A DNA stretch of 64,000 bases from Anaerospora hongkongensis (lineage in GTDB: Bacteria; Bacillota; Negativicutes; Sporomusales; DSM-15969). Shown piece after piece: positions 56,523 to 62,433 of this stretch. Position 1 is the first letter of the stretch. Every line of letters begins with the position of its first letter. The stretch spans positions 124,001-188,000 of the forward strand of contig NZ_SLUI01000001.1 in assembly GCF_004339805.1 (NCBI RefSeq), written 5' to 3'. The notes under the pieces were generated by a model. The model saw only the letters and a list, made by a program, of their open reading frames with translations, ran no database searches and was not told the DNA's origin. The translations under genes and the position numbers were made by a program.

Positions 56523-56617
56523 TTACTCCACTTGCCGCAGCGGTTACACTGCGAGAACCGGTAAGGCGGGTATTTATTCCCTAATATCAGGCAGATTATT
56601 TTACGTACCAAGATCAT
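56519..56617 (-). CDS. 32-residue zinc-knuckle peptide
   Basis: A short peptide with a hydrophobic N terminus and a CNRCGKW end, linked to both neighbours by four-base ATGA overlaps. The coupling, not length, is the support for translation. Function unknown. Confidence 0.45.
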   Translation of the reverse strand: MILVRKIICLILGNKYPPYRFSQCNRCGKWSK

Positions 56618-56931
56618 ACTAACTTCAAGTTGCCAAGCTGGCTTTCAATAATTGAACATACTTCTTCGAGTCGGATATTGCTTGCCTCAACGTCGTTTAT
56701 TAACTCTCGCAAATTTTCTTCAAGCGTATTACATTGCGTAGTATCGCAATTCGCCGCCTGACACTTTATAGGTTCAGGCCTGGCGACAGAATCCATCAAA
56801 TCACGTGATAATTGCCGATTTCTAATAACACGATCTCTGAGTTGATTAAGAAACGATTCCACCGTAGCCACCTTCGTGCTTATTGGGCCTGAATTACCTA
56901 TGCCGCAAGCACCTAGTATTTCATTTCTCAC
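56614..56931 (-). CDS. Hypothetical phage protein
   Basis: 105 residues with a helical C-terminal half (NTLEENLRELINDVEASNIRLEEVCSIIESQLG) and an AANCDTTQC-type cysteine pair in the middle. The leading 30 residues resemble phage proteins of unknown function. First gene after a promoter with a palindromic operator. Confidence 0.55.
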   Translation of the reverse strand: MRNEILGACGIGNSGPISTKVATVESFLNQLRDRVIRNRQLSRDLMDSVARPEPIKCQAANCDTTQCNTLEENLRELINDVEASNIRLEEVCSIIESQLGNLKLV

Positions 56932-56962
56932 TTTATCTCCCCCTTATTTTTGCGTTGAACCT

Positions 56963-57003
56963 ATTATAAAACAAGTCCATTTCCTATTTCGGAAATTCCG
57001 AAA
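56963..57003 (-). promoter_or_regulatory. Promoter with a 17-bp palindromic operator
   Basis: A TATAAT -10 box on the minus strand (56963-56968) precedes the gene at 56931. A perfect palindrome, TTTCGGAA-A-TTCCGAAA (56987-57003), sits where the -35 and upstream region would be. This suggests a repressor-controlled promoter. Assignment is from sequence pattern only. Confidence 0.6.
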
Positions 57004-57033
57004 CAATATTTTTAAAAAATGATAATATAAAAA

Positions 57034-57062
57034 AAGCCGCCCAACCTTGTGTTAGGCGACTG
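57034..57062 (-). terminator. Terminator of the 63-residue gene
   Basis: A 7-bp stem (GCCTAAC with GTTGGGC, one G-T pair) followed on the minus strand by a run of seven T, directly downstream of the gene at 57081. Confidence 0.75.
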
Positions 57063-57080
57063 CTGCATATTCTCATATTT

Positions 57081-57272
57081 TTAATAGTTATCAATAAAAT
57101 CCATTGCCTCCTGTAACGAACCAGCATCCCATTCAGATGATCTTAGGTTAGCGGGATAATCCAATTCCTCCGGGGTATAGCAGCGGAAAATTATGTGTTC
57201 AACACCGTCGCCGCTGCGCTCAATATCCTGTTTGATTGCCCAGCCTTTATATTTCCGTGTTATCTTACGCAC
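57081..57272 (-). CDS. Hypothetical protein
   Basis: 63 residues, basic N terminus (MRKITRKYKGWAIKQD) then a beta-strand (HIIFRCYTPEELDYP) and a short C-terminal helix. AGGAGG-type site upstream. Part of a run of tiny early genes separated by hairpins. No family. Confidence 0.55.
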   Translation of the reverse strand: MRKITRKYKGWAIKQDIERSGDGVEHIIFRCYTPEELDYPANLRSSEWDAGSLQEAMDFIDNY

Positions 57273-57293
57273 TTATTATTCCTCCTTGTGGCG

Positions 57294-57306
57294 GGGCTGT
57301 TAGCCC
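57294..57306 (-). terminator. Intercistronic hairpin
   Basis: A 5-bp GC-rich stem (57294-57298 with 57302-57306) shortly after the stop of the gene at 57309. One of several similar hairpins in this cluster. Confidence 0.4.
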
Positions 57307-57308
57307 TG

Positions 57309-57389
57309 TCACTCTGCGTTATATTTACGCCACTCTTCGCGGCATTGCAGGAAAACGCGTAACGACATCCATTTATATCCCTTTTTCAT
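57309..57389 (-). CDS. 26-residue peptide
   Basis: A tiny frame (MKKGYKWMSLRVFLQCREEWRKYNAE) with a perfect TAAGGAGG site six bases before its ATG. Its 3' end shares 'tcactctgcgttata' with the end of the 97-residue gene upstream, so the tails YNAE-stop are repeated. Expression is plausible; function unknown. Confidence 0.4.
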   Translation of the reverse strand: MKKGYKWMSLRVFLQCREEWRKYNAE

Positions 57390-57426
57390 ATTCATCCTCC
57401 TTAGTTGACCCCGCTTGCCGCATTAC

Positions 57427-57441
57427 CGGCCCCGGAGGCCG
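57427..57441 (-). terminator. Intercistronic hairpin
   Basis: A perfect 5-bp GC stem (57427-57431 with 57437-57441), abutting the stop of the gene at 57442. Confidence 0.4.
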
Positions 57442-57735
57442 TCACTCTGCGTTATAGGTGTAGCCTAATACTGATTTTGAGTAAATGGCCTTATCGGTTT
57501 TGGCTAAAGTGCGACTGCCTGCAAAAACTGCATATTCATAATTTCCTTCTGACCATTTGTAAACCAATGACTGGTTATAATCTATTGTCCTACTGCGATA
57601 ACGCTCCATTCCTGACTTACGAATAAGACCTAACAGCCAGTTTAATTGTTTGTCCGAAAGTTTCATTCTTGCAGTACCGTAACAATCCGGCTTGCGTTGG
57701 CCGGTAAACATATTAGCCAATTCGGTGTGTGTCAT
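57442..57735 (-). CDS. Hypothetical protein
   Basis: 97 residues starting MTHTELANMFTGQRKPDC at 57735 (GAAAGGA nine bases upstream). Contains MKLSDKQLNWLLGLIRKSG and a beta-rich end (YEYAVFAGSRTLAKTD). The KLSDKQLNWL pattern is common in small phage proteins binding nucleic acid, but no firm family. Ends YNAE like the peptide downstream. Confidence 0.55.
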   Translation of the reverse strand: MTHTELANMFTGQRKPDCYGTARMKLSDKQLNWLLGLIRKSGMERYRSRTIDYNQSLVYKWSEGNYEYAVFAGSRTLAKTDKAIYSKSVLGYTYNAE

Positions 57736-57790
57736 CGCTATCATTCCTTTCGTCTGGCTGTGGTTGTGACCGTCTGCCTGCCAGCATTAG

Positions 57791-57806
57791 GCCGGGATAA
57801 CCCGGC
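57791..57806 (-). terminator. Intercistronic hairpin
   Basis: A perfect 6-bp stem (57791-57796 with 57801-57806), immediately after the stop of the 50-residue gene. Confidence 0.5.
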
Positions 57807-57959
57807 TCACTCTGCTTTAATCTTGTTCAGCCTTTCGGCTGCTCGTTCCGCGTCATCGCGGGTGTGGTGCCTGCTTTCCGTGTTGTAATTTACGTCAACG
57901 ACTACCCATCTATATCCGCAATGATACAAGCTTGGGTTAGCAACTGCTCTGTATACCAT
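57807..57959 (-). CDS. 50-residue hypothetical protein
   Basis: A beta-hairpin-helix peptide (YRWVVVDVNYNTES, then RDDAERAAERLNKIKAE) with a GGAGG site eight bases upstream. First gene of the leftward small-gene cluster, divergent from the regulator at 58091, so it may be the first early gene controlled by the operator region between them. Confidence 0.55.
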   Translation of the reverse strand: MVYRAVANPSLYHCGYRWVVVDVNYNTESRHHTRDDAERAAERLNKIKAE

Positions 57960-57993
57960 CGTTACCGCCTCCGTTTATTTATCTTGATTTAAT

Positions 57994-58064
57994 TATAAAC
58001 TAAGATATTTATAAATGTCAATAATTCTTATAAATATTTTTATTGATTTATAAATTAAGATATT
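57994..58064. promoter_or_regulatory. Divergent control region with a 16-bp direct repeat
   Basis: TATAAAYTAAGATATT occurs at 57994-58009 and 58049-58064 with one mismatch, in a very AT-rich region between divergent genes. TTTATAA-type inverted pieces lie between the copies. The arrangement suits operator sites for the plus-strand regulator, comparable to a lysis-lysogeny or early-gene switch. Confidence 0.55.
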
Positions 58065-58090
58065 GTAGTATGATAGTTGGAGGGGATATG

Positions 58091-58342
58091 ATGCCAAGAT
58101 CGCCAAGAGTGCCAAAAGAAGAAGCCTTGCAAATTGAATTTGAATTTAAAAAGCATATAAATGCTGCCGGAAGCAATGTTACCGACACTGTACGCCGCTT
58201 AAATGAAGAATACGGCACCACAGAAACTCCGCAGGCCGTAACTCAACAGCTAAAGAATGGTACAATGCCAGTATGGAAGCAAAATCGCATTGCTAAGGTA
58301 CTGGGTTTTAAGATCAAATGGGAACGGGAGGAAGAAAGATGA
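58091..58342 (+). CDS. Putative helix-turn-helix regulator
   Basis: About 83 residues starting MPRSPRVPKEEALQIEFEFK. GGAGGGG lies before two adjacent ATGs (58088 and 58091). The segment VTDTVRRLNEEYGTTETPQAVTQQLKNGTMPVWKQNRIAKVLGF resembles a helix-turn-helix of the DUF6471/Cro-like sort. It faces divergently from the small early genes across the repeat region and is followed, with an ATGA overlap, by a 48-residue gene. It probably regulates the divergent promoters. Confidence 0.65.
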   Translation: MPRSPRVPKEEALQIEFEFKKHINAAGSNVTDTVRRLNEEYGTTETPQAVTQQLKNGTMPVWKQNRIAKVLGFKIKWEREEER

Positions 58343-58485
58343 GCCTAAATAACGAAATAAAAAAACTACCCCGAAGTCAGGGGCAGATAGATGAAATGAT
58401 GATAATTGAACTCATTGGCATAGAAAAATACGATGCTTTGCTTAAAATGGGTTTTGTGATAGTAAGAAAAGAACCCCAGCAATAG
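58339..58485 (+). CDS. 48-residue hypothetical protein, coupled to the regulator
   Basis: Small helical peptide (QIDEMMIIELIGIEKYDALLKMGF) with GGAGG site and start overlapping the regulator's stop. A strong terminator follows. Its role may be to modulate the regulator, but this rests on coupling only. Confidence 0.55.
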   Translation: MSLNNEIKKLPRSQGQIDEMMIIELIGIEKYDALLKMGFVIVRKEPQQ

Positions 58486-58497
58486 CCGGGGTAATGT

Positions 58498-58526
58498 CGC
58501 TCATCCTTCGGGGTGGGCGTTTTTTT
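58498..58526 (+). terminator. Strong terminator with TTCG tetraloop
   Basis: A 9-bp stem (58498-58506 with 58511-58519, with G-T pairs) and a TTCG loop followed by seven T. It ends the regulator transcript and isolates the SOS cassette. Confidence 0.9.
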
Positions 58527-58552
58527 GTATTTTATTACCACTTTACAAAGGA

Positions 58553-58592
58553 GAACATTTGTTCTAAAATGACAATGCTAAAACATATGTTC
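58553..58592 (+). promoter_or_regulatory. Two LexA boxes upstream of the Y-polymerase cassette
   Basis: GAACATTTGTTC (58553-58564) and AAACATATGTTC (58581-58592) match the Gram-positive LexA site GAAC-N4-GTTC, the first exactly and the second with one changed base. They lie 20-55 bp upstream of the GTG at 58609, so SOS control of this cassette is very likely. Confidence 0.82.
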
Positions 58593-58608
58593 TATTGAGG
58601 TGGTAAGT

Positions 58609-58842
58609 GTGACAGATAAAAAATTCGTGGACGTAACAGCGAAGCATAGCCGGGACGGTAAAGTAAAGCTACTGTCAATAACGTGGGAAGATGGGAAGGA
58701 ATACAGTGTTGATCGGGTGCTGGATGTGAGAATGGCTGCTGCTCTTAAAGCTGGGGGCCAGGGCATGCGATATACTTGCCGAATTCATGGTCGAGAAGTC
58801 TACTTGTTCTTCGATGAAGGTCGCTTTTTTATTGAAAGTTGA
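58609..58842 (+). CDS. Conserved partner of Y-family polymerase
   Basis: 77 residues starting with GTG at 58609, after GAGGTGG. Pattern DVTAKHSRDGKVKLLSITWEDGKEYSVDRVLDVR ... GGQGMRYTCRIHGREVYLFFDEGRFFIES is the small conserved protein found directly upstream of dinB/uvrX-like genes in many Bacillota. Its biochemical role is not known. SOS control is given by the adjacent LexA boxes, and it precedes the polymerase by 59 bp. Confidence 0.8.
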   Translation: MTDKKFVDVTAKHSRDGKVKLLSITWEDGKEYSVDRVLDVRMAAALKAGGQGMRYTCRIHGREVYLFFDEGRFFIES

Positions 58843-58901
58843 AGGTCACATTATAGATGTGGCCTTTTTATTCTATGTTTGCTCGAGGGGGTAATCGCAA
58901 T

Positions 58902-60140
58902 ATGAGCCGTACCATTCTCCATATCGATCTAAATAACTTTTACGCCTCCGTCGAATGCCTGTATAACCCAGAAATCCGTGATAAGCCAGTAATCGTATGC
59001 GGCGATGCAGAAGCCAGGCACGGCATTGTCCTTGCCAAAAACGGACCGGCAAAAGCCATGGGAGTTAAAACCGGCGATGTAATTTGGCAGGCCAAACTCA
59101 AATGCCCAGGCTTAATTGCGGTACCGGCAGACTTCCGCAAGTACCTGCGTTTTTCTCGCCTGGCCAAGTCAATATACGCTGACTATACAGACCGCATCGA
59201 AGCATTTGGCATTGATGAGTGTTGGCTGGATATAACAGGTACGGAGCAGATTTTCGGGGATGGTGAAGCTGTGGCAAATAAAATACGACACCGCTTCAAA
59301 GAAGAATTGGGCCTCACGGCTTCAGTCGGTGTCTCCTGGAGCAAGATTTTTTCTAAGCTCGGCAGCGATATGAAAAAACCGGATGCAACTACTGTCATTA
59401 CTCCGGAGAACTTTCGTGAAAAAGTATGGCCTCTGCCGGTGGGCGATTTATTATATGTCGGCCGATCCACACGAAAGAAGCTCCAGAACCGTGCGATATT
59501 AACCATTGGCGATTTAGCGAATCGAGACATACATAGCCTACGCCTGCTGCTGGGCGTATGGGGCGAAACACTTTGGCATTTTGCGAACGGACTTGATACG
59601 GCGCCAGTGAAATTTCTTGGCGAAAAAAGCATTGTTAAATCTGTTGGCAACAGCACCACTGCTGTGCGAGATCTACAGAATAATGAAGATGTCAAAATGC
59701 TTGTTTTCGTCTTAGCTGAAAGCGTTGCGGCTCGCCTCCGGGAGCATGGACTAAAATGTACAACTGTATCGATCAGCGTCCGAGACAAAGAACTCAATAC
59801 GTTTGACCGTCAGGGTAAGTTATCTATGCCGACGTTTCTTTCTGGGGACATTGCCCAAAAAGCGCTCGATTTGTTTGCTGCAAACTACCGATGGGATAAA
59901 TCGATCCGGAGCATTGGTGTTCGGGGAGCCGACCTGGTAACGGCTGACGGCCATATTCAGTTAGACCTATTTAGCAAGGATCAAAGACAAATGGAAAGGT
60001 TGGAAGCCACGATCGATACAATCCGCAGACGCTTTGGACAATACAGTCTGCAGCGCTGTACAATGCTGTTCGACAAGCGCCTAACTGGCTTTAATCCCCG
60101 TGAGGAACATGTTATTCATCCTGTTTCATACTTTAAATAA
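58902..60140 (+). CDS. Y-family DNA polymerase (DinB/UvrX-like)
   Basis: 412 residues starting MSRTILHIDLNNFYASVE at 58902 (a longer frame begins at 58857). Catalytic acidic residues Asp9, Asp105 and Glu106 (GIDECWLD) are intact. A thumb/little-finger region follows and the clamp-binding motif QLDLF appears near 367. Such enzymes bypass DNA lesions at low fidelity. On a prophage they raise mutation or repair capacity during SOS induction, when the phage also induces. A bidirectional terminator follows. Confidence 0.9.
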   Translation: MSRTILHIDLNNFYASVECLYNPEIRDKPVIVCGDAEARHGIVLAKNGPAKAMGVKTGDVIWQAKLKCPGLIAVPADFRKYLRFSRLAKSIYADYTDRIEAFGIDECWLDITGTEQIFGDGEAVANKIRHRFKEELGLTASVGVSWSKIFSKLGSDMKKPDATTVITPENFREKVWPLPVGDLLYVGRSTRKKLQNRAILTIGDLANRDIHSLRLLLGVWGETLWHFANGLDTAPVKFLGEKSIVKSVGNSTTAVRDLQNNEDVKMLVFVLAESVAARLREHGLKCTTVSISVRDKELNTFDRQGKLSMPTFLSGDIAQKALDLFAANYRWDKSIRSIGVRGADLVTADGHIQLDLFSKDQRQMERLEATIDTIRRRFGQYSLQRCTMLFDKRLTGFNPREEHVIHPVSYFK

Positions 60141-60141
60141 A

Positions 60142-60170
60142 AAATAGCTGCCTTAGCAGCTATTTCTTTT
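60142..60170. terminator. Bidirectional terminator
   Basis: A perfect 10-bp stem (60142-60151 with 60156-60165) flanked by A and T runs, between the convergent polymerase and small HTH genes. Confidence 0.85.
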
Positions 60171-60354
60171 ATACCCATTTCCTACTTATGCCAAGCTTTC
60201 GCACCAAAGTTCGAATACGCCTATCTGAATAGCCCAATATTTCAGCTGCTATTTCAACACTTCCGTACTTATTTAATGCATCAACAAGTATCCCTCGTAT
60301 CGGCTGGCCGTACTCTTTTTCAAGAGCTCTTGCTTTGCTCAAATTCTTCACCAC
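60169..60354 (-). CDS. Small Fis-type helix-turn-helix protein
   Basis: 61 residues ending in GSVEIAAEILGYSDRRIRTLVRKLGISRKWV, which has the 'A-AA--LG---R-I-----L' spacing of Fis-type HTH domains. The N terminus is basic and helical. Overlaps the gene upstream by 35 bp. Possibly a minor transcription factor or DNA-binding partner of the early region. Confidence 0.6.
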   Translation of the reverse strand: MVKNLSKARALEKEYGQPIRGILVDALNKYGSVEIAAEILGYSDRRIRTLVRKLGISRKWV

Positions 60355-60673
60355 CTAATACGTCCTTTGCCAATTTAGCGAAATAAGTCCAATGGTTGCA
60401 ATCGCACGGTCCAGGGCAACCACAACTTTCGGTTTCTGCAATTTTAACCAATACATTGCGCAATCGAAAGCATTCATCAACGAGTGCTATATTATCCTGA
60501 CCAATTTGATTGAATGTATCTACTCCTGTTTTTAATTGATGTTGAATTAGTAGCGTTAGAACTTCAGCACGTATATCACCCTCTACCCGTACAAAGCCCC
60601 TAGGACTATCTAGCCCCACCTTTTTAACAAGTAAGTTGCGTTGCCCGATTGCGTTTAACTCACGCTGTTTCAT
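60320..60673 (-). CDS. Hypothetical early protein with CxC cluster
   Basis: 117 residues starting MKQRELNAIGQRNL at 60673, after GAGGGGG. The C-terminal third carries CGCPGPCDCNHW, a four-cysteine cluster that could bind metal. The rest is helical (AEVLTLLIQHQLKTGVDTFNQIGQ). No family. Confidence 0.55.
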   Translation of the reverse strand: MKQRELNAIGQRNLLVKKVGLDSPRGFVRVEGDIRAEVLTLLIQHQLKTGVDTFNQIGQDNIALVDECFRLRNVLVKIAETESCGCPGPCDCNHWTYFAKLAKDVLGGEEFEQSKSS

Positions 60674-60683
60674 AAAATCCCCC

Positions 60684-60947
60684 TCAGCCACCTGGTGCCG
60701 ACTTTTTCATATCAATATTACCCTTGCATATCGGGCATGCCGGATACCAGTCTGCCATGCTTGTTTGTAATCCACAGTCTGTATTCCAACTAACGTCCAC
60801 CCAGTACCCTTTATGTCCATTGGCGCATAACCACATACCGTCCGTTGTCCTTCTTCGATCTAACGGGTCCTTCCCTTGTAAAACATCATACATAGCCTCG
60901 TCAATTAGCTTTTGCAATCCACGTGCTAATTCCTCTTTGCCCTTCAT
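60684..60947 (-). CDS. Small zinc-binding early protein
   Basis: 87 residues starting MKGKEELARGLQKLIDEAM at 60947, one base after the MazG-like stop. Cys/His pattern CANGHKGYW ... CGLQ ... CPICKG is typical of a treble-clef or zinc ribbon. N-terminal helix of 20 residues. Function unknown. Confidence 0.55.
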   Translation of the reverse strand: MKGKEELARGLQKLIDEAMYDVLQGKDPLDRRRTTDGMWLCANGHKGYWVDVSWNTDCGLQTSMADWYPACPICKGNIDMKKSAPGG

Positions 60948-60948
60948 G

Positions 60949-61611
60949 CTATATTGTCCGATTAATGCTGCCGGCACTATTAAACCCTTCAGGATATCGC
61001 TGCTTCAACTTAGCGATATTGGTATCACATATGTCCTGCATATTAAGATTGTAGCGCTTACAAAACAGTTTCATCCAAGATAGAACGTTGCCAATGAGTT
61101 TTCCTAACTTTGCCTGATCCAATTCATGGCCGTGATACACAACCTTTTTTAGATATTCCGTAACATCACCAGAGGCTTTACTCAACCTTCCGATACACAC
61201 ATACAATAAAGCCGGTGCAGCTTCTTCAGCCGCCTCTACAACTACCTGATAACTAATCCCTGCCGTCGTACAGAGTGTTGCGCAATACCAATTCACATCA
61301 CCGGCCTCCTTGATCATTGCCTCATGGTTTCCACCAGCAATTTCAAAGTTGACAACTGCATCAATAAACTCTGCCGTTTCTCCCGCTATTCCCATCCCAA
61401 AGTTCCCCAACCTTTGCATGGCACCTTGCCCATTATTAGCAGTTCGTTCAGCAAGTCGCTGATATTCTTCGAAATAGGGAAAGCCCTCATGCCAATTCCC
61501 ATTTTGGAAAACAAAAGTCTTTTCGCACATACAAGATGTCTTTTGCCCTTCTACCGGTATTGAAAGTTCTAACCAGGTTATCCCGCAATTCGGGCATTGC
61601 TTTTTAGCCAT
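60949..61611 (-). CDS. MazG-like nucleotide pyrophosphohydrolase with zinc ribbon
   Basis: 220 residues. The N-terminal ribbon (CPNCG, then CMC) is followed by an all-helical MazG-like domain: AMQRLGNFGMGIAGETAEFIDAV (E-x2-E metal motif) and KEAGDVNWYCATLC (E-x3-D second pair), and a C-terminal IAKLKQRYPEGF typical of this group. MazG proteins hydrolyse NTPs or dNTPs and, in phages, may lower ppGpp or clean the dNTP pool during replication. The zinc ribbon is an uncommon addition. Confidence 0.82.
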   Translation of the reverse strand: MAKKQCPNCGITWLELSIPVEGQKTSCMCEKTFVFQNGNWHEGFPYFEEYQRLAERTANNGQGAMQRLGNFGMGIAGETAEFIDAVVNFEIAGGNHEAMIKEAGDVNWYCATLCTTAGISYQVVVEAAEEAAPALLYVCIGRLSKASGDVTEYLKKVVYHGHELDQAKLGKLIGNVLSWMKLFCKRYNLNMQDICDTNIAKLKQRYPEGFNSAGSINRTI

Positions 61612-61615
61612 ATTA

Positions 61616-61849
61616 CTAACCCCTTTCTTCTTTTAATTCATCCAGTAGCTTTGCACACTCCGAATAACTCATATTGTCAACGTTATAGTTTTCCAGGTCA
61701 TAACCCAATTGCTGAATTAAGTCTTTCGCAAATTCAATCATGGCCGGAGTCGGCTTGTCCTTTATAAGATGATTACTTTTTACCAGCTTACAGTTTTTAA
61801 GATGCGGGGCCGTCATTAGCGATCCGCAGTAAGGGCAACGTTCAGCCAT
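61616..61849 (-). CDS. Small zinc-ribbon/helix protein
   Basis: 77 residues starting MAERCPYCGSLMTAPHLKNC at 61849; the longer frame to 61933 overlaps the next gene. CPYC and a later C/H pair make one knuckle, followed by the helical tail PAMIEFAKDLIQQLGYDLENYNVDNMSYSECAKLLDELKEE, which resembles the 'phage-associated' tail of small nucleic-acid proteins. Function unknown. Confidence 0.55.
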   Translation of the reverse strand: MAERCPYCGSLMTAPHLKNCKLVKSNHLIKDKPTPAMIEFAKDLIQQLGYDLENYNVDNMSYSECAKLLDELKEERG

Positions 61850-61850
61850 A

Positions 61851-62156
61851 TTAACCACGCTCCATTTTAGAATCCGCAATATAATACCCCTGCTTATTTT
61901 TGGGCAACAATTTAAACCGATAATACATTTCAAACTGGTAATGATCTTCGTATTGCTCAGCTATAATTATTTTACTAGGCTCATTGGCAATTGCGTCCCA
62001 CATAGACATGGATATCAATTGTTCCCCATATTTTTCAATTAACTTAACCATTAATGCTTGGAGAATTCTATGCTTTTCTTTGTATATTTCCGCTTCCTCT
62101 TGCGGACCAATGCCAATAGGTATCTGATTAAGTAAGTTAAGATTGATTTGATCCAC
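61851..62156 (-). CDS. Hypothetical early protein
   Basis: 101 residues, helical centre (EEAEIYKEKHRILQALMVKLIEKYGEQ) and a beta end (YQFEMYYRFKLLPKNKQGYYIAD). No motif. It lies between two small genes, overlapping none. Confidence 0.55.
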   Translation of the reverse strand: MDQINLNLLNQIPIGIGPQEEAEIYKEKHRILQALMVKLIEKYGEQLISMSMWDAIANEPSKIIIAEQYEDHYQFEMYYRFKLLPKNKQGYYIADSKMERG

Positions 62157-62169
62157 TTACATTCCCCCT

Positions 62170-62433
62170 TCAATAGTCAATAAATCTAACACTCTTGAAT
62201 CGTGTAGTGGCAAATTTCCTCAACTCAAAATATGGTTCGTAGTGGTTATCGGGAGAGTGAGTAAAGATAATAGGCGTGTCTGTCGATATTCCCTTAAGTT
62301 TTTCGATACTACATACCATCTTAAAGCATTCTGGATTGAGTTTATTAAACCTAAGAAATTCACAGCAATTGTGTAGACTAGTGGAAACAATTACTGCTAT
62401 AAGAGGCAGTTTCCGTTTCTCCAATTTATCCAT
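62170..62433 (-). CDS. Hypothetical protein coupled to the helicase gene
   Basis: 87 residues starting MDKLEKRKLPLIAVIVSTSLHNC at 62433, where the ATG overlaps the helicase stop (TGATG) and AGAGGG lies seven bases upstream. Rossmann-like beginning (LPLIAVIVSTS) and a CSIEKLKGIST middle. Possibly a small nucleotide- or protein-binding partner of the helicase. Confidence 0.55.
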   Translation of the reverse strand: MDKLEKRKLPLIAVIVSTSLHNCCEFLRFNKLNPECFKMVCSIEKLKGISTDTPIIFTHSPDNHYEPYFELRKFATTRFKSVRFIDY

